Source: Nephromyces sp. MM_2019
Lineage: Eukaryota; Apicomplexa; Aconoidasida; Nephromycida
Direction: 5' to 3'
NCBI GenBank assembly: GCA_015657535.1
Contig: JADHZB010000721.1
Location: forward strand, 1-38,486
Length of the DNA stretch: 38,486 bases
Part shown: one piece after another, positions 13,001-30,003 of the stretch
Layout: each line of letters starts with the position of its first letter
Position numbering within the stretch: position 1 is the first letter of the stretch
Translations under genes and position numbers: made by a program
Notes under the pieces: generated by a model
The model's input: only the letters and a program-made list of their open reading frames with translations
Database searches by the model: none
What the model was told of the DNA's origin: nothing

Positions 13001-13539
13001 TTTCTTGGTATTTAAAAGAACTAAGAAGAATTTCTTGATTACATCATATGTGTACGGAATGCTTTTTTGATGTATATGCAATTTCTACATATTATTGAGA
13101 ACTTCTTGTGTTTTATTTGATGGATTTATATGAGTAGCTAAGATTGTAAGTATAAGTTATGTAAACTATCAATCAATATTCACCATGACTGGTTGTACTC
13201 AGCTTGATGAAACTTTCTAAAATTTTCACTAGGATTATCTTCTTGAATTAGATCTCACAACTTCCTTATCAGAATTAATTATACGCTTTGCTGTGCATGT
13301 ACAGCATTTGAATAAACCGTAGAGATATAACTTTTTTTTTAATTCCTTTCAACCAGTTTGAATGAACGAGATTTAGACATAGTTGTCTATTTTTTTGAAT
13401 ATAAGTACAGTCTATTAAAGTTTTTGTTGCTGTCCAGCTCCAACTCCACTTGTACCTATTTTTGGTCAAAAATTATATTTCTCAAGACAACCTTATACGC
13501 GATTTAACACCTGTTATTGCATAATATGCTTTCAGAAAT
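10001..13539. other. Long spacer between the divergent WDR24 and H+-pyrophosphatase genes
   Basis: No gene is recognised. From about 10950 to 12420 the + strand is rich in CACACA-type words, like the sense strand of the CA-rich genes, so this stretch could be transcribed rightward. An open frame of 111 codons (11671-12003, +) lacks an ATG and shows no familiar motif; it could be an exon of an unknown gene or chance. The pyrophosphatase ATG at 13540 lies 4 bases after CTTTCAG, so a 5' UTR intron may reach back into this spacer. A divergent promoter region is expected, but no distinct element can be named. Confidence 0.5.
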
Positions 13540-16000
13540 ATGACGTCCACCGAAGGTTTAGATACGGCAACAACCGTACTACTTGTTGCTCCAGCCGTTT
13601 TTGGAGCATTCTGGGCATTCTATGAAATGCTTTGGGTTTTTTCCATCAAAGTTGATGGTAAATTCGCCGTTCAAAATGCAGGAAACATGTATTCACCTGT
13701 AAGTACAGTTCATCAGATTTTTACCATACATTGAAATTATATATTGATTTAATCTTTTATATATCAGCAAATGCAACAAGAGGTCGACGCAAGTGTTGAG
13801 ACAATGAAAGTTATTGCCAAAAGCATTGCAGAGGGAGCAAATGCATTCTTACTTAAAGAATACTTTTATATGACTTTTTACATAATCGCATTCTCTGTGA
13901 TTCTTTACTTCTTGGTTGGTATGGGCACCATGATCTCCTTTATTGTTGGATGTCTTACCTCGATCTTATCTGGATACATTGGTATGCAAGTTGCCGTACG
14001 AACTAATGTACGAACTTCTCATGAAACCTGGAAGAGCCTCAAGAGTGGATTCAATGTAGCCCTTCGAGGTGGAAGTGTAATGGGATTTGCCCTTGTTTCT
14101 TTAGGAATTATCAATTTATTCGCCTTAATTGCTGTATATCGTATGGAACAATTTTATGGTACAGCAGCATCTTCTCAAACACATCTATTTGAAGCCATTG
14201 CAGGCTATGGTCTAGGTGGTTCATCCATAGCTCTTTTCGCAAGAGTAGGTGGTGGTATCTATACAAAGGCTGCTGATGTAGGAGCTGATCTCGTTGGTAA
14301 AATTGGCCACAAGCTCGATGAGGATGATCCTAGAAACCCTGCTTCTATCGCTGATAATGTTGGTGATAATGTAGGCGATATAGCTGGTATGGGTGCAGAT
14401 TTATTCGGATCTTTAGCAGAATCTACTTGTGCTGCTCTTGTTATCGCTGGAACAAGCAACACTGAAACCGGATTAGCTGGCTCTTGGTCATATCTAATGT
14501 ATCCAGTTCTTATATCAAGCACAGGTATCATAACTGGATTCGCAACTATTAATATTGTAAAATATGCATATAAAGTTAATACCAACAAGGACATTGGAGG
14601 TGCTCTTAAAGCCACCTTATACATCTCCACATTCCTCCAAACTCCTGTAGTCGCTGTTATCTCTTACTTTTTCCTTCCTAATTCTTTTGCCCTTACTGGC
14701 TTCGGAGATACCCAGTGGTATAAAGCTATGGTTTGTGTGTTTTGTGGTCTTTTCTCTGGCCTTGCTATTGGCTATGTCACTGAATATTACACCTCTCACT
14801 CATTCAACCCCGTCAGAGAGATATCTCAATCTCAGAAGACATCCGCCGCCACAGGAATCATCTACGGCTTAGCCCTAGGATATCTCAGTACAATCATACC
14901 AATCTTTTGCTTGGCCTTTTCTGTATGTATATCACATCTTTTATGTGGTATGTATGGTATAGCTTTAGCAGCTCTTGGAATATTATCAACTCTAACAATG
15001 GGTTTAACTATTGATGCTTATGGTCCAATTTCTGATAATGCCGGTGGTATAGTAGAAATGGCCAAATTAGGTAGTGATGTTCGTGAGAGAACTGATGCCT
15101 TGGATGCTGCTGGAAACACAACTGCTGCCATTGGAAAAGGATTTGCTATTGGCTCAGCTGCTCTTGTATCCTTAGCCTTATTCGGTGCTTACACAGTCAG
15201 GGCAGACATCAAATTTGTAGATATTTTAGACCCTTGGGTCTTTACAGGTCTCTTGTTCGGAGCTATGATTCCTTATGCCTTCTTTGCTCTTACAATGAAA
15301 TCAGTTGGAATTGCTGCATTACAAATGGCTGAGGAGTGCAATAGGCAAATCCCCACAGTTCTTGCAACCGGTGAAATGCCCGACTATAAAAAGTGTGTTG
15401 CAATTTCAACAACTGCATCCCTTAAGGAAATGGTACTACCAGGAGCTTTGGTCATCATCTCTCCTCTTTTAGCTGGAGGCGCCTTTGGAAAGAACTGCAC
15501 TGCTGGGCTCTTAGCTGGATCTTTAGTATCAGGAATTCAATTAGCTATTTCAGCTTCCAACACTGGTGGTGCATGGGATAACTCCAAAAAGTACATAGAG
15601 GTAATATTTGTAATTAAGCTCTCTAATGCTATTATTTAATGATATATAGAATCATTTTACCATATTCCATTATTATAATTTTGTATTTTTTGAATTTATT
15701 ATTTTTCTTTCTTTTGTGCTAAGCAAATAAGATTTACACAGATTTAAAATAAATTATTTTTACACTTTTTTTCAAAAACAGAGTGGTGGTCTTGGCCCAG
15801 GACATGAAAAGAAATCCGAAACTCACAGCAACGCTGTAACAGGTGATACCGTAGGTGACCCTATGAAAGATACATCAGGACCCTCACTTAATATCCTTGT
15901 TAAATTGTCCGCAATTGTTTCACTTGTTTTTGCCTCTTATATTGCCGAAACTTTGTCTAATGCAAATGGTGGCCCATGGTGGTGGCCAACAACATTTTAA
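13540..16000 (+). CDS. Membrane-bound proton-pumping inorganic pyrophosphatase, type I (K+-dependent)
   Basis: Hydrolyses pyrophosphate to pump H+ across vacuole- or acidocalcisome-type membranes. Exons are 13540-13698, 13768-15600 and 15782-16000 (TAA); both introns are phase 0 with GTAAGT/TCAG and GTAATA/ACAG borders. They give 736 residues with many hydrophobic membrane spans, within the usual size of the family. Diagnostic segments are DVGADLVGK and [19 protein letters not shown] (about 225-255), TEYYTS (about 392), [11 protein letters not shown] and [16 protein letters not shown] (about 480-506), and [15 protein letters not shown] before the last exon. Ala in GNTTAA, at the position where K+-independent enzymes carry Lys, marks the K+-dependent type I class. 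The C-terminal exon includes [21 protein letters not shown], conserved in the family. No active-site residue appears lost. Introns here are short and free of CA/TG repeats. Confidence 0.97.
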
Positions 16001-16697
16001 TTTCCTATCTCAAAATTTTACGATTTCTTTCCAATTTTTTATTAAGGCTTTCGTGATATATTTAAGCTTGACAGAAATTCTATAAAGGAGCTTACGGGAT
16101 ACAAGACAACGTCTTTGACATAAATAACTTTGATTGCTAATTTTGAAAATTAAATGTTATAGACATCATTTGCAAAACTTTGTTTTTTTTAAATCATACA
16201 AAGATATTATTATCTCTTAATTCTTATTTTTAATATCTAAAAGATCGCACTTTTATTTAAATAATTCCAAATATATATATGCTCTATAACTGTGATTAAT
16301 TCACCTTTATAGAAAAGTTGGTAGAGCTTTTGAATATTTGAATCTTTTACCCTTCTCTTTATTAATTTATAAAAATATTTATAGACTTAAAGATTATGCA
16401 ATCTTTAGAACACTATCCATAAGACTAATTGCTTTTTTATTAATTGCATTTATTATTAAGGAAAACCAAGTCGCTTAATTGAATACAACTAGACAAAATA
16501 TTAAACCGCTAAGGACTTGGTTTAACTTATTACTACACAAGTTATTTATACATATAGGATATCAAACATCTTGAAACATTAACAAACATATATCCCAATT
16601 CTCAACGACAGCAATGGATACTAGTTCAATTCTTAATGAAATTCAAAATAAAAACAGTAAATATATGCATTATCGGATCAAAGAATCGAATTGACCA
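16001..16697. other. Short AT-rich spacer between convergent genes
   Basis: Nothing coding is seen. It should carry the 3' UTRs of the pyrophosphatase (+) and RSPH10B (-) genes. T-rich runs and several AATAAA-like words are present, none decisive. Confidence 0.6.
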
Positions 16698-19600
16698 TCA
16701 CTCAGGCACTGAGTTATGGTAGATGAAATTTTCAAGACTTGATCGTAACCAAGTTGGCCAATAGCACTCATAAGCATCATCTTGATTACCAAGTTTTTGG
16801 TTTCCCTAATGATTAAATTCTATGATTTAGACATGCAATGGAAGCACTTAAAAGCTGTTATTTACTTCGGATAGAATAAATTTGAAAAGCCGTAAAAACT
16901 CATAGTATGTGATTTCGACATTATGGAGGCTTGAGTTGCTTAGTAACCTGAAATAATTTGGATGCAAAACAGAAATTAATTTCAGATTACAGAGAGTTTG
17001 TCGTTTCTGATAGAACGAACAGTTTTGGACTAGAAATTGCAATGAATAAAACATAACACTTTGCTTTAATTGAGGCATTGAAGCAAATTATTTCATTTAT
17101 ATGTAATTAAATAAAAAAACTGCAAGATGTTTATGTTTTAAGCTTATGTATTCGGGAATTTATAAACTAACTCTGTTTCTGTGTTTTGACTTGTGGCTGT
17201 CTCTTTCAAGCTAAATTGGGCAGCTTCTTGTATCAAAGTATGATCCTTTTGATCAGATTTGGTCTTTTTCCCCACTATCAATGGCTCTTTCAAGCTGTTC
17301 AATCGAATTTAAGCATGTTTTTTAAACTAGAGTCACAATTAAATCCTCAATTATATAAAAAAACTTGAATCATTATTAAGTATTATTTTAAATCCTGTCA
17401 AACCTAGACATGGTTCAAGTGTTATTTATTTTTCAACTCATATCTTATTATTCATTTTTAAATATATACAATATAAACAAATAGTTATTTTTCAAATTAA
17501 TTTCATTTAAATCAAAATAAAGCGAAATGTCATAGATTTGATGCTTATTGGTATAACATGATATTTTAACAGATTAACTGAGAGCCAACCCATGATACAT
17601 CAATTTTACATTGCAAGCATTAAGAATTCCATGACATGAAAAAATACTCACTTGCTCGTAGTTCGATAAATACTTAGGATGAAATCAATAATTTCCAACA
17701 GTTCAAATCTTGGATGATCAAGCACAGGGTATTCATTTATAGCTTAAGTTCAATAAGAATCAGAAAATGGAAAAGCTTGTTTTTTAAGACTGAGAACCCA
17801 AATTTTCAAACCTTGTTCTACACATGACGAATCTAGTTGTTGATTACTCTCATTCTAAGTAAATCCCAATAAATTAGATGTAATTTATATGAATGAATTT
17901 TCTTTGATATTTTATTTGACCATTGAGCTTGAAAATATTTCTGGGTTTTCGTAACTAGTTGCTGATTTTTCACTTAGCTCTTCATTAGGGACTTTTAGCA
18001 GTTTGATTTTCTAAAATACATTATTCGAATTACTTGATAAACCAAGATTATATATATAATTATCTAAATCGACCTCGAATAAATTCTGGATTCTTTTTAT
18101 TGTTACGAATTTATCGGTAAAAATTCGATCCTTTTTATCTGCATATTTTTGATAACCTTCACATTTTTTATAAAGCAAGGAGGAATCAATAAATTAAACT
18201 CACACTTATTGTTGATATTTATTGCTAATTTGTTGAATGTTTCTTTTAATAGCATTTCCATATCTTCAATTTCTGGTAATTAAGATCATAAAATAGATAA
18301 ATCAATAATGACTTTAACTGATTTCCTATTGTAAAGAAAACCGAGATATACTCAAAGGTAAATTATTAGATAACAGTTTGGACTCAAGTTATAAATAAAG
18401 TGATTTAACTTTTTTAAGCTTAGTGTACTTCAACCTTTAATGGGCTTAAATTTGTAAAAATCCAAAGCTCCAAAATTGGAAAGTAAATCTTTTACTATAG
18501 TTATATATGATTCAAGCAGCACATCACAAGAACATTTGTTCAGATGCTTGTGTATAACACCCATCAAAATATATTTAAATTGGAATTTTGGGATCATTAA
18601 CAGTGGATCATTTATATCTTGGTCGTCGCTTTTTTCACTTTTAGCTGTTATTTTCTTTCCTAATTTATTAGCTATGATGCTCTGTATTGTTTCTAAGTCT
18701 TAAAAAGAGAATGGGATACTTTGAAAAGATTATTATATCTTACCTTCACATCTTGAGTCAAGACATAAAATTCCATACCTGAAAATTCAAACAAAAGAAT
18801 CATAAAATGCTAACACATAGGATAGTCTTTTGTAATTTATATCAAATTAATTCCTAAATATAGTAATATGTTCAACATATTATTTATGAGCAATTAAGGT
18901 TTACCATCAGTCTTTTCTTCAGGGTTATAATCGGCAAATGAGGATATAGCCTATGTACTTGTGATAAAGAAATACACAAAAATTAGCTAATATGTTTGTT
19001 AAAACAAACCTGATTCGCTTTATGTAATGTGAAGTTATATGATAAAATTCCAGCTTTATCTAGAATACTCCTATAATGATAAAAGTAATATGTGCAATAA
19101 TGGTTTTCCCGTATATTATGATTGTTACCAGAATTGGTTTAAACTCATTGCTATTGAATTTGACTTATCAAAACACTCGTCCTCAAGAAGCTTAATTTTT
19201 TCGCAATTCCTAAAATGATGTATTTATATAACAAATTTTTTTTAAATTCAGATTGAGTTGGCGAGTGTATAAATATAATCCAAAATCCCAAACGTAAGTA
19301 TAGTACTCGCCGTCAAAAATTCAAATCTTAAGTTGGAAAATTAGGAAAGTAAAACTCTAAGAAATCAGAATTTGTCTCTTTTAGCTAATTATCAAAATTA
19401 TATGAAAATTTTTAACATTGCTGACAGTGGGCTTTAGAATCCAACTAAGTCAAAACTCTTATTATATTCACATAGATTAGTTACTACGAACATAGAAAAG
19501 AATTGGTTGACTCTGCTTAACAATAAGTTTCGCTCCAAAAGTTGAGTGTAGCCATAATCATTAGCTAAAAACTTCATAATATTTAAGTCCATCGGGTTTG

Positions 19601-21771
19601 AGCATGATATACTTTTGAGATCATTGATCAGTGGTAGGACGTGACTTTGTTGAATCTTGTCATCATTGAAATAAACTAAAGAGCCATAAAATATGTTTGT
19701 TAAGTATTTGTATCTTCCTAGATGAAAAGTAACCTTTTGTTTCAGTTCCATCACAAGAACGAAACATTCCAGAGCCTTGTTTCTTATCTCTTAGCCAATT
19801 TCCAATGTAGATTGATTGATCAGAATAGTAAAAGATACCAAAGCCACACTTTCTTCCCATCTTCATAGAATATTTTATGAGTTATGAGTTTTACAGCTCA
19901 CTGATACAAAAAAATATTTACCTCAAAAGAGCCTTGGTAGCAACTGAAGCAAGGGCCTTCATGAATTGCAACGTTTGAGATTATCCAAAATAATAAGATA
20001 TTTAATTAAACTGTATCCAAACTTATAACCCTAATATCAATTGCTACCTATAATTTTAATTTGTGAGTCTAGAGGTATTTTCCAAGCATAAATTCCTATA
20101 CCATGAGGTAAATCTTCATCCCATTGCCCTTTAAATAATATACAAAAGTACAAATTTGATCACTCAAAATAATGTTTGGACACATTCCAGAATTTATTTA
20201 GGAGCTAGCAATTGTGTATTAAGTTAAAGAAAACTTACCCATATACACTTCATCACCGCCCCAATTTACTTCTCCGTAACCTTTGAGTTTACCTTCAAAC
20301 CATTGACCTATATATTTAGCTCCATTTGAGTACACTTGTTCTCCCATTCCATGCTTAGTGTTATACTCCCATTGTCCTTGAGTTACAAAAGATTTGGTTT
20401 ATTATTTAAAAAGCTTATGAGATTTATAATGAAAATATTTCGATGAATCTAAGGAATCAAAAAACCTTTATAGATATTCTGCTCCTCGTTTCCACATTTC
20501 ATGATTCCATATCCATGCCTCATCCCTTTATACCATTCTCCACTATATGAATTTAAACTGTTTCAAAAATCAGAGACTTTGGAGATAATTTGGATATTTT
20601 TCAACATTCATTATCAATTTTACCCCGTCTTGTCGTGATACATACCATATCCATTTCTTAATCCTTCTCTCATCTTTTTAGATTATTTTTCCAAAATTTT
20701 ATGAATACAAAATTTCCTAATTCTTAAAATACATAAGATGATTACCTGACCAATATAAACACTGCCATCGGGCCATGTTATTTTCCCATAAGCTTGAATT
20801 TTATTTTTTAAAAACTGTCCCGTGTATTCAACGCCATTATTGAACTTGATTGTGCCTGTAAGTAAAATTGTCCAATTTAGGAATGATTTCCAATAAAACT
20901 TCTAGCTATAAAAAACAAATACACATTCCAGATTGATCAAGACTTTTATATTTGTACAGGGTTTAAGCAATATGCCATATCAATTTATTTTCGATTTAGA
21001 TATAAAAACTTTGGAAACACAAACAGATTTTATATTTAAAATTGTAATTTGGACATCATTGATTAGTCAATTCTATAATCAAATTTGATTTTGTATAAAT
21101 TTAAACAATTTCACAAGTCTAGATGGAAAGGGAAGTATTTCTTAACCTTCCCTGATGAAACTTTCAAATCCCCAATTGGAAATAGCTACCCATCCTGTGT
21201 AGATTCCCGTTTTTGTTTTGAAGCTTTCAACAAATTTGACTTGTTTTGGCTTGCTTACACCACATTTGATTATATCTGATTCATTTTTAAAAAGCTTCAA
21301 TTCTTTTAGGTCATTTTCAACGCTTTTGATATCTTTTGGGCTTTCAAAACATTTAATTTTATTTGGTTTATTTTCATACATTTTGAGATCTTCAAAGATA
21401 TCAAAGAAGGCTTTATATTTTAATATCTGTAATTACCAAAGGTAACTATTATATAATATAAAACAAATACCCTAAGTTTCTATAAGATAGCTAGATTCTA
21501 ACAAGCATATAAATTGAAATTTAAACAAATGGGGCTCTTTATTTTGGCTTATAACAAGGGATACATAACTTATTGCTTTTTACTAAATAAATTTATTTAA
21601 AAACCATAACTCCTATCTTGGAGTATAAAATGCTTAGAGTTGGATAAAATATAGATTTATATCACAAGGATTGTTTGAAAATGGTGATGGTACTTGTTTA
21701 TTTATAACAAGTTCCATTAATTTTAGTTTTATTTTATTTTCAAGATTTAGTTTAGCATCTTTCTTCCTCAT
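16698..21771 (-). CDS. RSPH10B: Radial spoke head 10 homolog B-like protein (MORN repeats plus helical C-terminal region)
   Basis: Probable axonemal radial-spoke protein of motile cilia/flagella. About 23 small exons on the minus strand: 21771-21694, 21426-21147, 20855-20746, 20673-20624, 20557-20466, 20376-20239, 20128-20048, 19956-19922, 19860-19734, 19675-19522, 19326-19294, 19209-19129, 19070-19010, 18950-18905, 18778-18744, 18681-18435, 18272-18204, 18156-18107, 18010 to about 17921, 17742-17652, 17294-17172, 16947-16866, 16805-16698 (TGA). Nearly all joins keep phase; about 750 residues. MORN repeats fill about 110-350: NGVEYTGQFLKNKIQAYGKI, DGSVYIGQ, NSYSGEWYKGMRHGYG, NGAKYIGQWFEGKLKGYGEV, QSIYIGNWLRDKKQGSG. 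Then comes a helical region with SLNQFWSILDKAGILSYNFT, like the segment after the MORN block in RSPH10B, and a C-terminal FLRLFKFILSE helix. Uncertain points are the first intron's donor, the 33-bp exon and the donor of the 18010 exon. Introns run from about 45 to 480 bp and lack CA/TG tracts. The gene is divergent from glutathione reductase. Confidence 0.85.
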
Positions 21772-22694
21772 AAAGATCAAATTTCATCTTTTGAGCGGCT
21801 ATTTGATGCAAAAAAAAAAATAAAATTATAAAGTTTGCTATTTCTCTATCATAATCTTTTTGCTTTTGAAACTATGTATTAGTTAAGGGGGTTAACAGCA
21901 TTTCTAAATTGAAATGTAAATTTGTTCTCGAAATCGAAAACATTAAGATTAAAAACAGTAAGTTGTTCTAATTTCCTTTAATTATATGCTTCTTTAACAT
22001 ATTTGAGAGTTTGAAATTAAAAACAAATATATAATCGTGGCACGCACATATAAAATCTATCATAGAGAGATATTTTATACATAGTGCAAGTTATAATAAA
22101 TTGTTGGTTAGAATATATATTATGAACGTGTTTATTAAATAGTAAACCCCATCTAAGATGAGAATCCAGATTTATTTGAACTCCTTACATTGAGGGTAAT
22201 TAAATTTTGTCTAAAAACCTCTTTTAAAAATGTTAGGTTTTACAACAGAGTCAAGTATATAATTTCAGCATGTGAAAAATTAAAAAGAATAAAGATAGTA
22301 TTTAAAACACTAAAAAATTATTACTAAATTGAGTAGTTTTTTGTAAACCTTCAATACCTAAAATTTGTACGAATATAACTTTTTCGAAAAGAAGCTTTAT
22401 GGTGTAATATAGATATATATATACATTACAGCAGCTGGTATATACTAGAAATTATACATACTCATAGTATTAAGATGCAACAAGAGTCATTGGATATGTT
22501 GTTAGTCTATTTTATTTGTTTATACAAGCTAATTATATGTGTAATTATTTCTGATTATACTCCAACAGTTGGGAATATATATTCATATTAAAGTATATAT
22601 ACAAAGAAAAAAATGGCAAACACAGTTCCGGTATATGATCATTTGATTTTATAGCAGGTGATGATAACTACACTTGGATTGAATCCTACAATCA
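21772..22694. other. Divergent intergenic region between RSPH10B and glutathione reductase
   Basis: About 0.9 kb of AT-rich DNA without coding character, presumably holding both promoters. No clear TATA position or repeated regulatory word could be singled out. Confidence 0.5.
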
Positions 22695-26806
<4,112 letters not shown>

Positions 26807-29800
26807 ACCTTATTACCCAAAGACTATCAGAAAAATAAAAAACAACTTTTTTATAATTTTTTGAAAAATATTTTAGCTAGTAGCATTTAAATAAAAACTG
26901 AAGCATATAAACTAATGACCTAAATAACAATTTACACCAAATAATTATATATATATATAGAGAGTATTATAAGCATTGATCCAAAACATTCAAATCTTTT
27001 TAAATAAATTTCTTCAAAAGCCTACAACTATAAAAACTTTAAAGTTAAACTAAAAACATATATAATTAAGAATTGTTATCCAACAAGATGTGCGAATATT
27101 TAGATATATATAGACGCACCCTAAGAGCTCTAAACATAAACTCCTAAACACACACAAATCTATGCTTATACCTAGAGACAAATTCCTAAATATATCAAAC
27201 TTTATCCTTTATTGTACATCACACATTGGAATTGAATGGAAGCTTTCATCAATTTTTGTTTAAAATCATATCAAGTTCAAAATTATAAGTTATTATATGC
27301 ATTAAAATATTTGCAGGTTAAACTTATTCAATTAATTTGAATTTTTCGTGTTTTTACTTAAAAAATTAAACATTCAATTGAATTTAAAAACTAGTAATAA
27401 CTTTTAAGCTTCATTTAACCAATGATTATCGTGAAAATATTTCAACTTGAAATTATATAAAATGAATTTTAAATTCTAAAATGTGTATAAAATAGAGCTT
27501 CGCCAAATTGTTTCTGAATTCTCTCATATTTTAGCTGCTCACATTGAAAATTTATATAATATGATTCATAAAGACTTTTAGTATGTAACAGATATTTATT
27601 CCTATCTGTTTAAACTACTTAAAGCCTGTTATATTGATATAAGAATATCCTTAAAATTTCAAACCAATTCATTTAAGCTGCAATGATTAAACACTTCTAT
27701 AATTCAATCAAATTTGGTGAGAAACATTTGGAAGATCCATAAATATGATTGAACTTACACTTTCTAGATTATCAAATGTATTTCCATTTTGTATTTATTA
27801 AGGCTGAACAACTTCATTGTTATCTTCATATATACTTATATTTTGAGGTTATATTTTATGCTGATGGGCATAGATATGTAATTGATATGTATGACTTAAC
27901 AAATCAAGTATTTTTAGGGAAACTTTCCTGTGCTTGATAATTCTTTAACTATTTATAAATGTCTATATATTTTTACTCAGTCTTTTGTAATTTGTAAAGA
28001 TTATTCCTTTATGTGCGTCTCTAACCATGTAATATGTTTATCTTATATGTGTCATGCCTATATTTGTATTTGTTGCGGTGTGCATGACTGTATATATATA
28101 AATATAAGCATATAATTAACATCATCTGAGTCTAAAGGTATCATATGAATATGAAATATATATACAATATGTGTAATAGATTGAACCTTTAATTGTTGTG
28201 CTATGTATCTCTTAATTTGATTGAATCCATTTTGCTATTTTGAGTTGCAAATTTATATATATTTTTTCTGTCTATCTTATTTGCTTGGTAAATGGAACAT
28301 AATCCTATATTATGAAAGTATCTGAATTAAATTAAACCCATATGAAAATATTTATTTGTAGATATAAATAAATATACATAAAAACCCATATGTGTATATA
28401 TAGGAAAAACCAATTATGTAGATTTATTTATATATATAAACAAATATATATATAAAGTTGACTAACAAACCATAACAAATGTATACACAAATGTTAAGCA
28501 GTTCTTTCACACATTTATAGGCAAATGTATACACACAGCGATTTGAGTATGACTGGTTGGCCATATGTGTGCAAAAAGTAAATAATTAAGATATGACACA
28601 TCTGACCCCCTCAGTGGAGCTTCAGTGAACCCGCCCTCTTTACAAGAAATTCTTTGAATTTAATTGGCATCCGATCAACGATCTTCTCTTCCGTCTACAT
28701 TGTAAGTCTCTTCTCTTCACACCTGACTACCTATCTCCTCCATAGTTGTGACCTCTTCTTCCCCCTTTTTTCCCTCCAACCACTTGTTCAATAAACTCGA
28801 GAAGTTAGTATAAATATAACTAAGTTCACCCCGTTTATTCCAATTGGAATACAAAGCCTTACTACCACTTCTGCATCTCCGATAAACCTGACACTATCCC
28901 CACTATGATTCACACTCATTTACGCCCTGTAACCAACCTCACTGCCACATACATATACAATACACCCTTTACCTTCCTCCCCAGTCTACATATAACCTCT
29001 TATATACATTGAACTCTCAACCCAAAACACTCGAAATCCAATCCCATTTTTTATACCACCTTTTTGAAACATACACACACAAAAATGACACCCTATAAAT
29101 TAGCCTCACAAATCCTCCATTCTTATACCCTATAAATAAAATACATTGTTCAATTTTAAACCCTATAAAATATTCAAAACACAGATTATCTCCATTTTTA
29201 CTTTACGAAAAATGCACAGACATTACCCACCCTTTCGCCCTAAAAAATATTCCCTGACACATATTATCCAATCTCTTTTTTTTTTTATCAAACATACGCA
29301 CACTTTGAAATCCCTCACATACATTAGAAAACCCCCATTTACCCAATTTAATGAATTATATGTTATAAATAATGTTTTACAGATTACACACACCCTGTAA
29401 CCTATACTAGACAACATAAAGAAACACATAGTGGTACGAAGCGACTCACTCAAATGTTGGGATTTTAGGTAAGCACAATAATAAGGTTATCACTAAAATA
29501 AAAGAAAGCCACCACTCCTCCCCCACATACACAACATTAAGGCATAGCAAGCATGCAATAGCTATTCCATGATTGTAAGTTGTAACATCTGGCCCATCAA
29601 AAACCAACCAAGGGTATTCTTCGGCCCACTATGTATTTGTGATTTCAATCCTTTTGACTGCCTTGTAGCTCAAGACATACATTTATTCTACACAATAGGG
29701 TGCCGATTATAGTTCCATTACATATTTTAAGTCTTAACATTTCTTTTCACACACACTCGCATCTCATCCTAGTTACAAAATATCAAACTTTCAATAGACA

Positions 29801-30003
29801 ATCCCCGTATGAAGTCCACATTACATTGAACTTAGCCATCAAGTGTCTATACACACTAAGAACACCTAACAAATCCAAATTCTTTATATTAACCCTACAA
29901 ATTTGATTTTTTACACACATTCTCACACAACAAAATTTGCATCAATGACCTCTAATTTACCCAAAACTTTGATTTTTGAAAACCTCTTCAAAAATTTATT
30001 CCA
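26807..30003. other. Spacer between glutathione reductase and the EAF1-like gene, with unresolved open frames
   Basis: 26807-28560 is AT-rich with only T-rich chance frames. From 28600 to 29720 base composition becomes less AT-rich and several frames look protein-like on both strands, so a small unrecognised gene is possible. On + a frame 28615-28701, bounded by CCCCTCAG and a GTAAGT donor, could join in phase to 29548-29712 (TAG), but no start codon or known motif is seen. 29713-30003 should hold the EAF1 promoter and 5' UTR. Confidence 0.4.
29446..29682 (-). pseudogene. Candidate reading frame with one in-frame stop, unrecognised
   Basis: Starting at an ATG (29682) on the minus strand, 79 codons run to a TGA with a single internal TAG at 29631-29629. 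The part after the stop reads WAEEYPWLVFDGPDVTTYNH and later ACLLC. The TAG could be the end of an intron (ACATAG acceptor) rather than a lesion. A W...PWL...CxxC arrangement recalls the zinc-binding start of some hAT-type transposase proteins, but this is only a resemblance. The + strand offers an equally open frame across the same bases, so the coding strand itself is undecided. Confidence 0.2.

Noticed and set aside
14259..14872. Open frames on either strand within the pyrophosphatase exon
   Set aside because: They are shadow frames of a strongly conserved coding exon.
19718..19733. A 16-bp mini-intron (GTTACTTTTCATCTAG) in RSPH10B
   Set aside because: A 58-bp intron using the same donor and the CTCTTTAG acceptor at 19676 restores the frame equally well and has a normal size.
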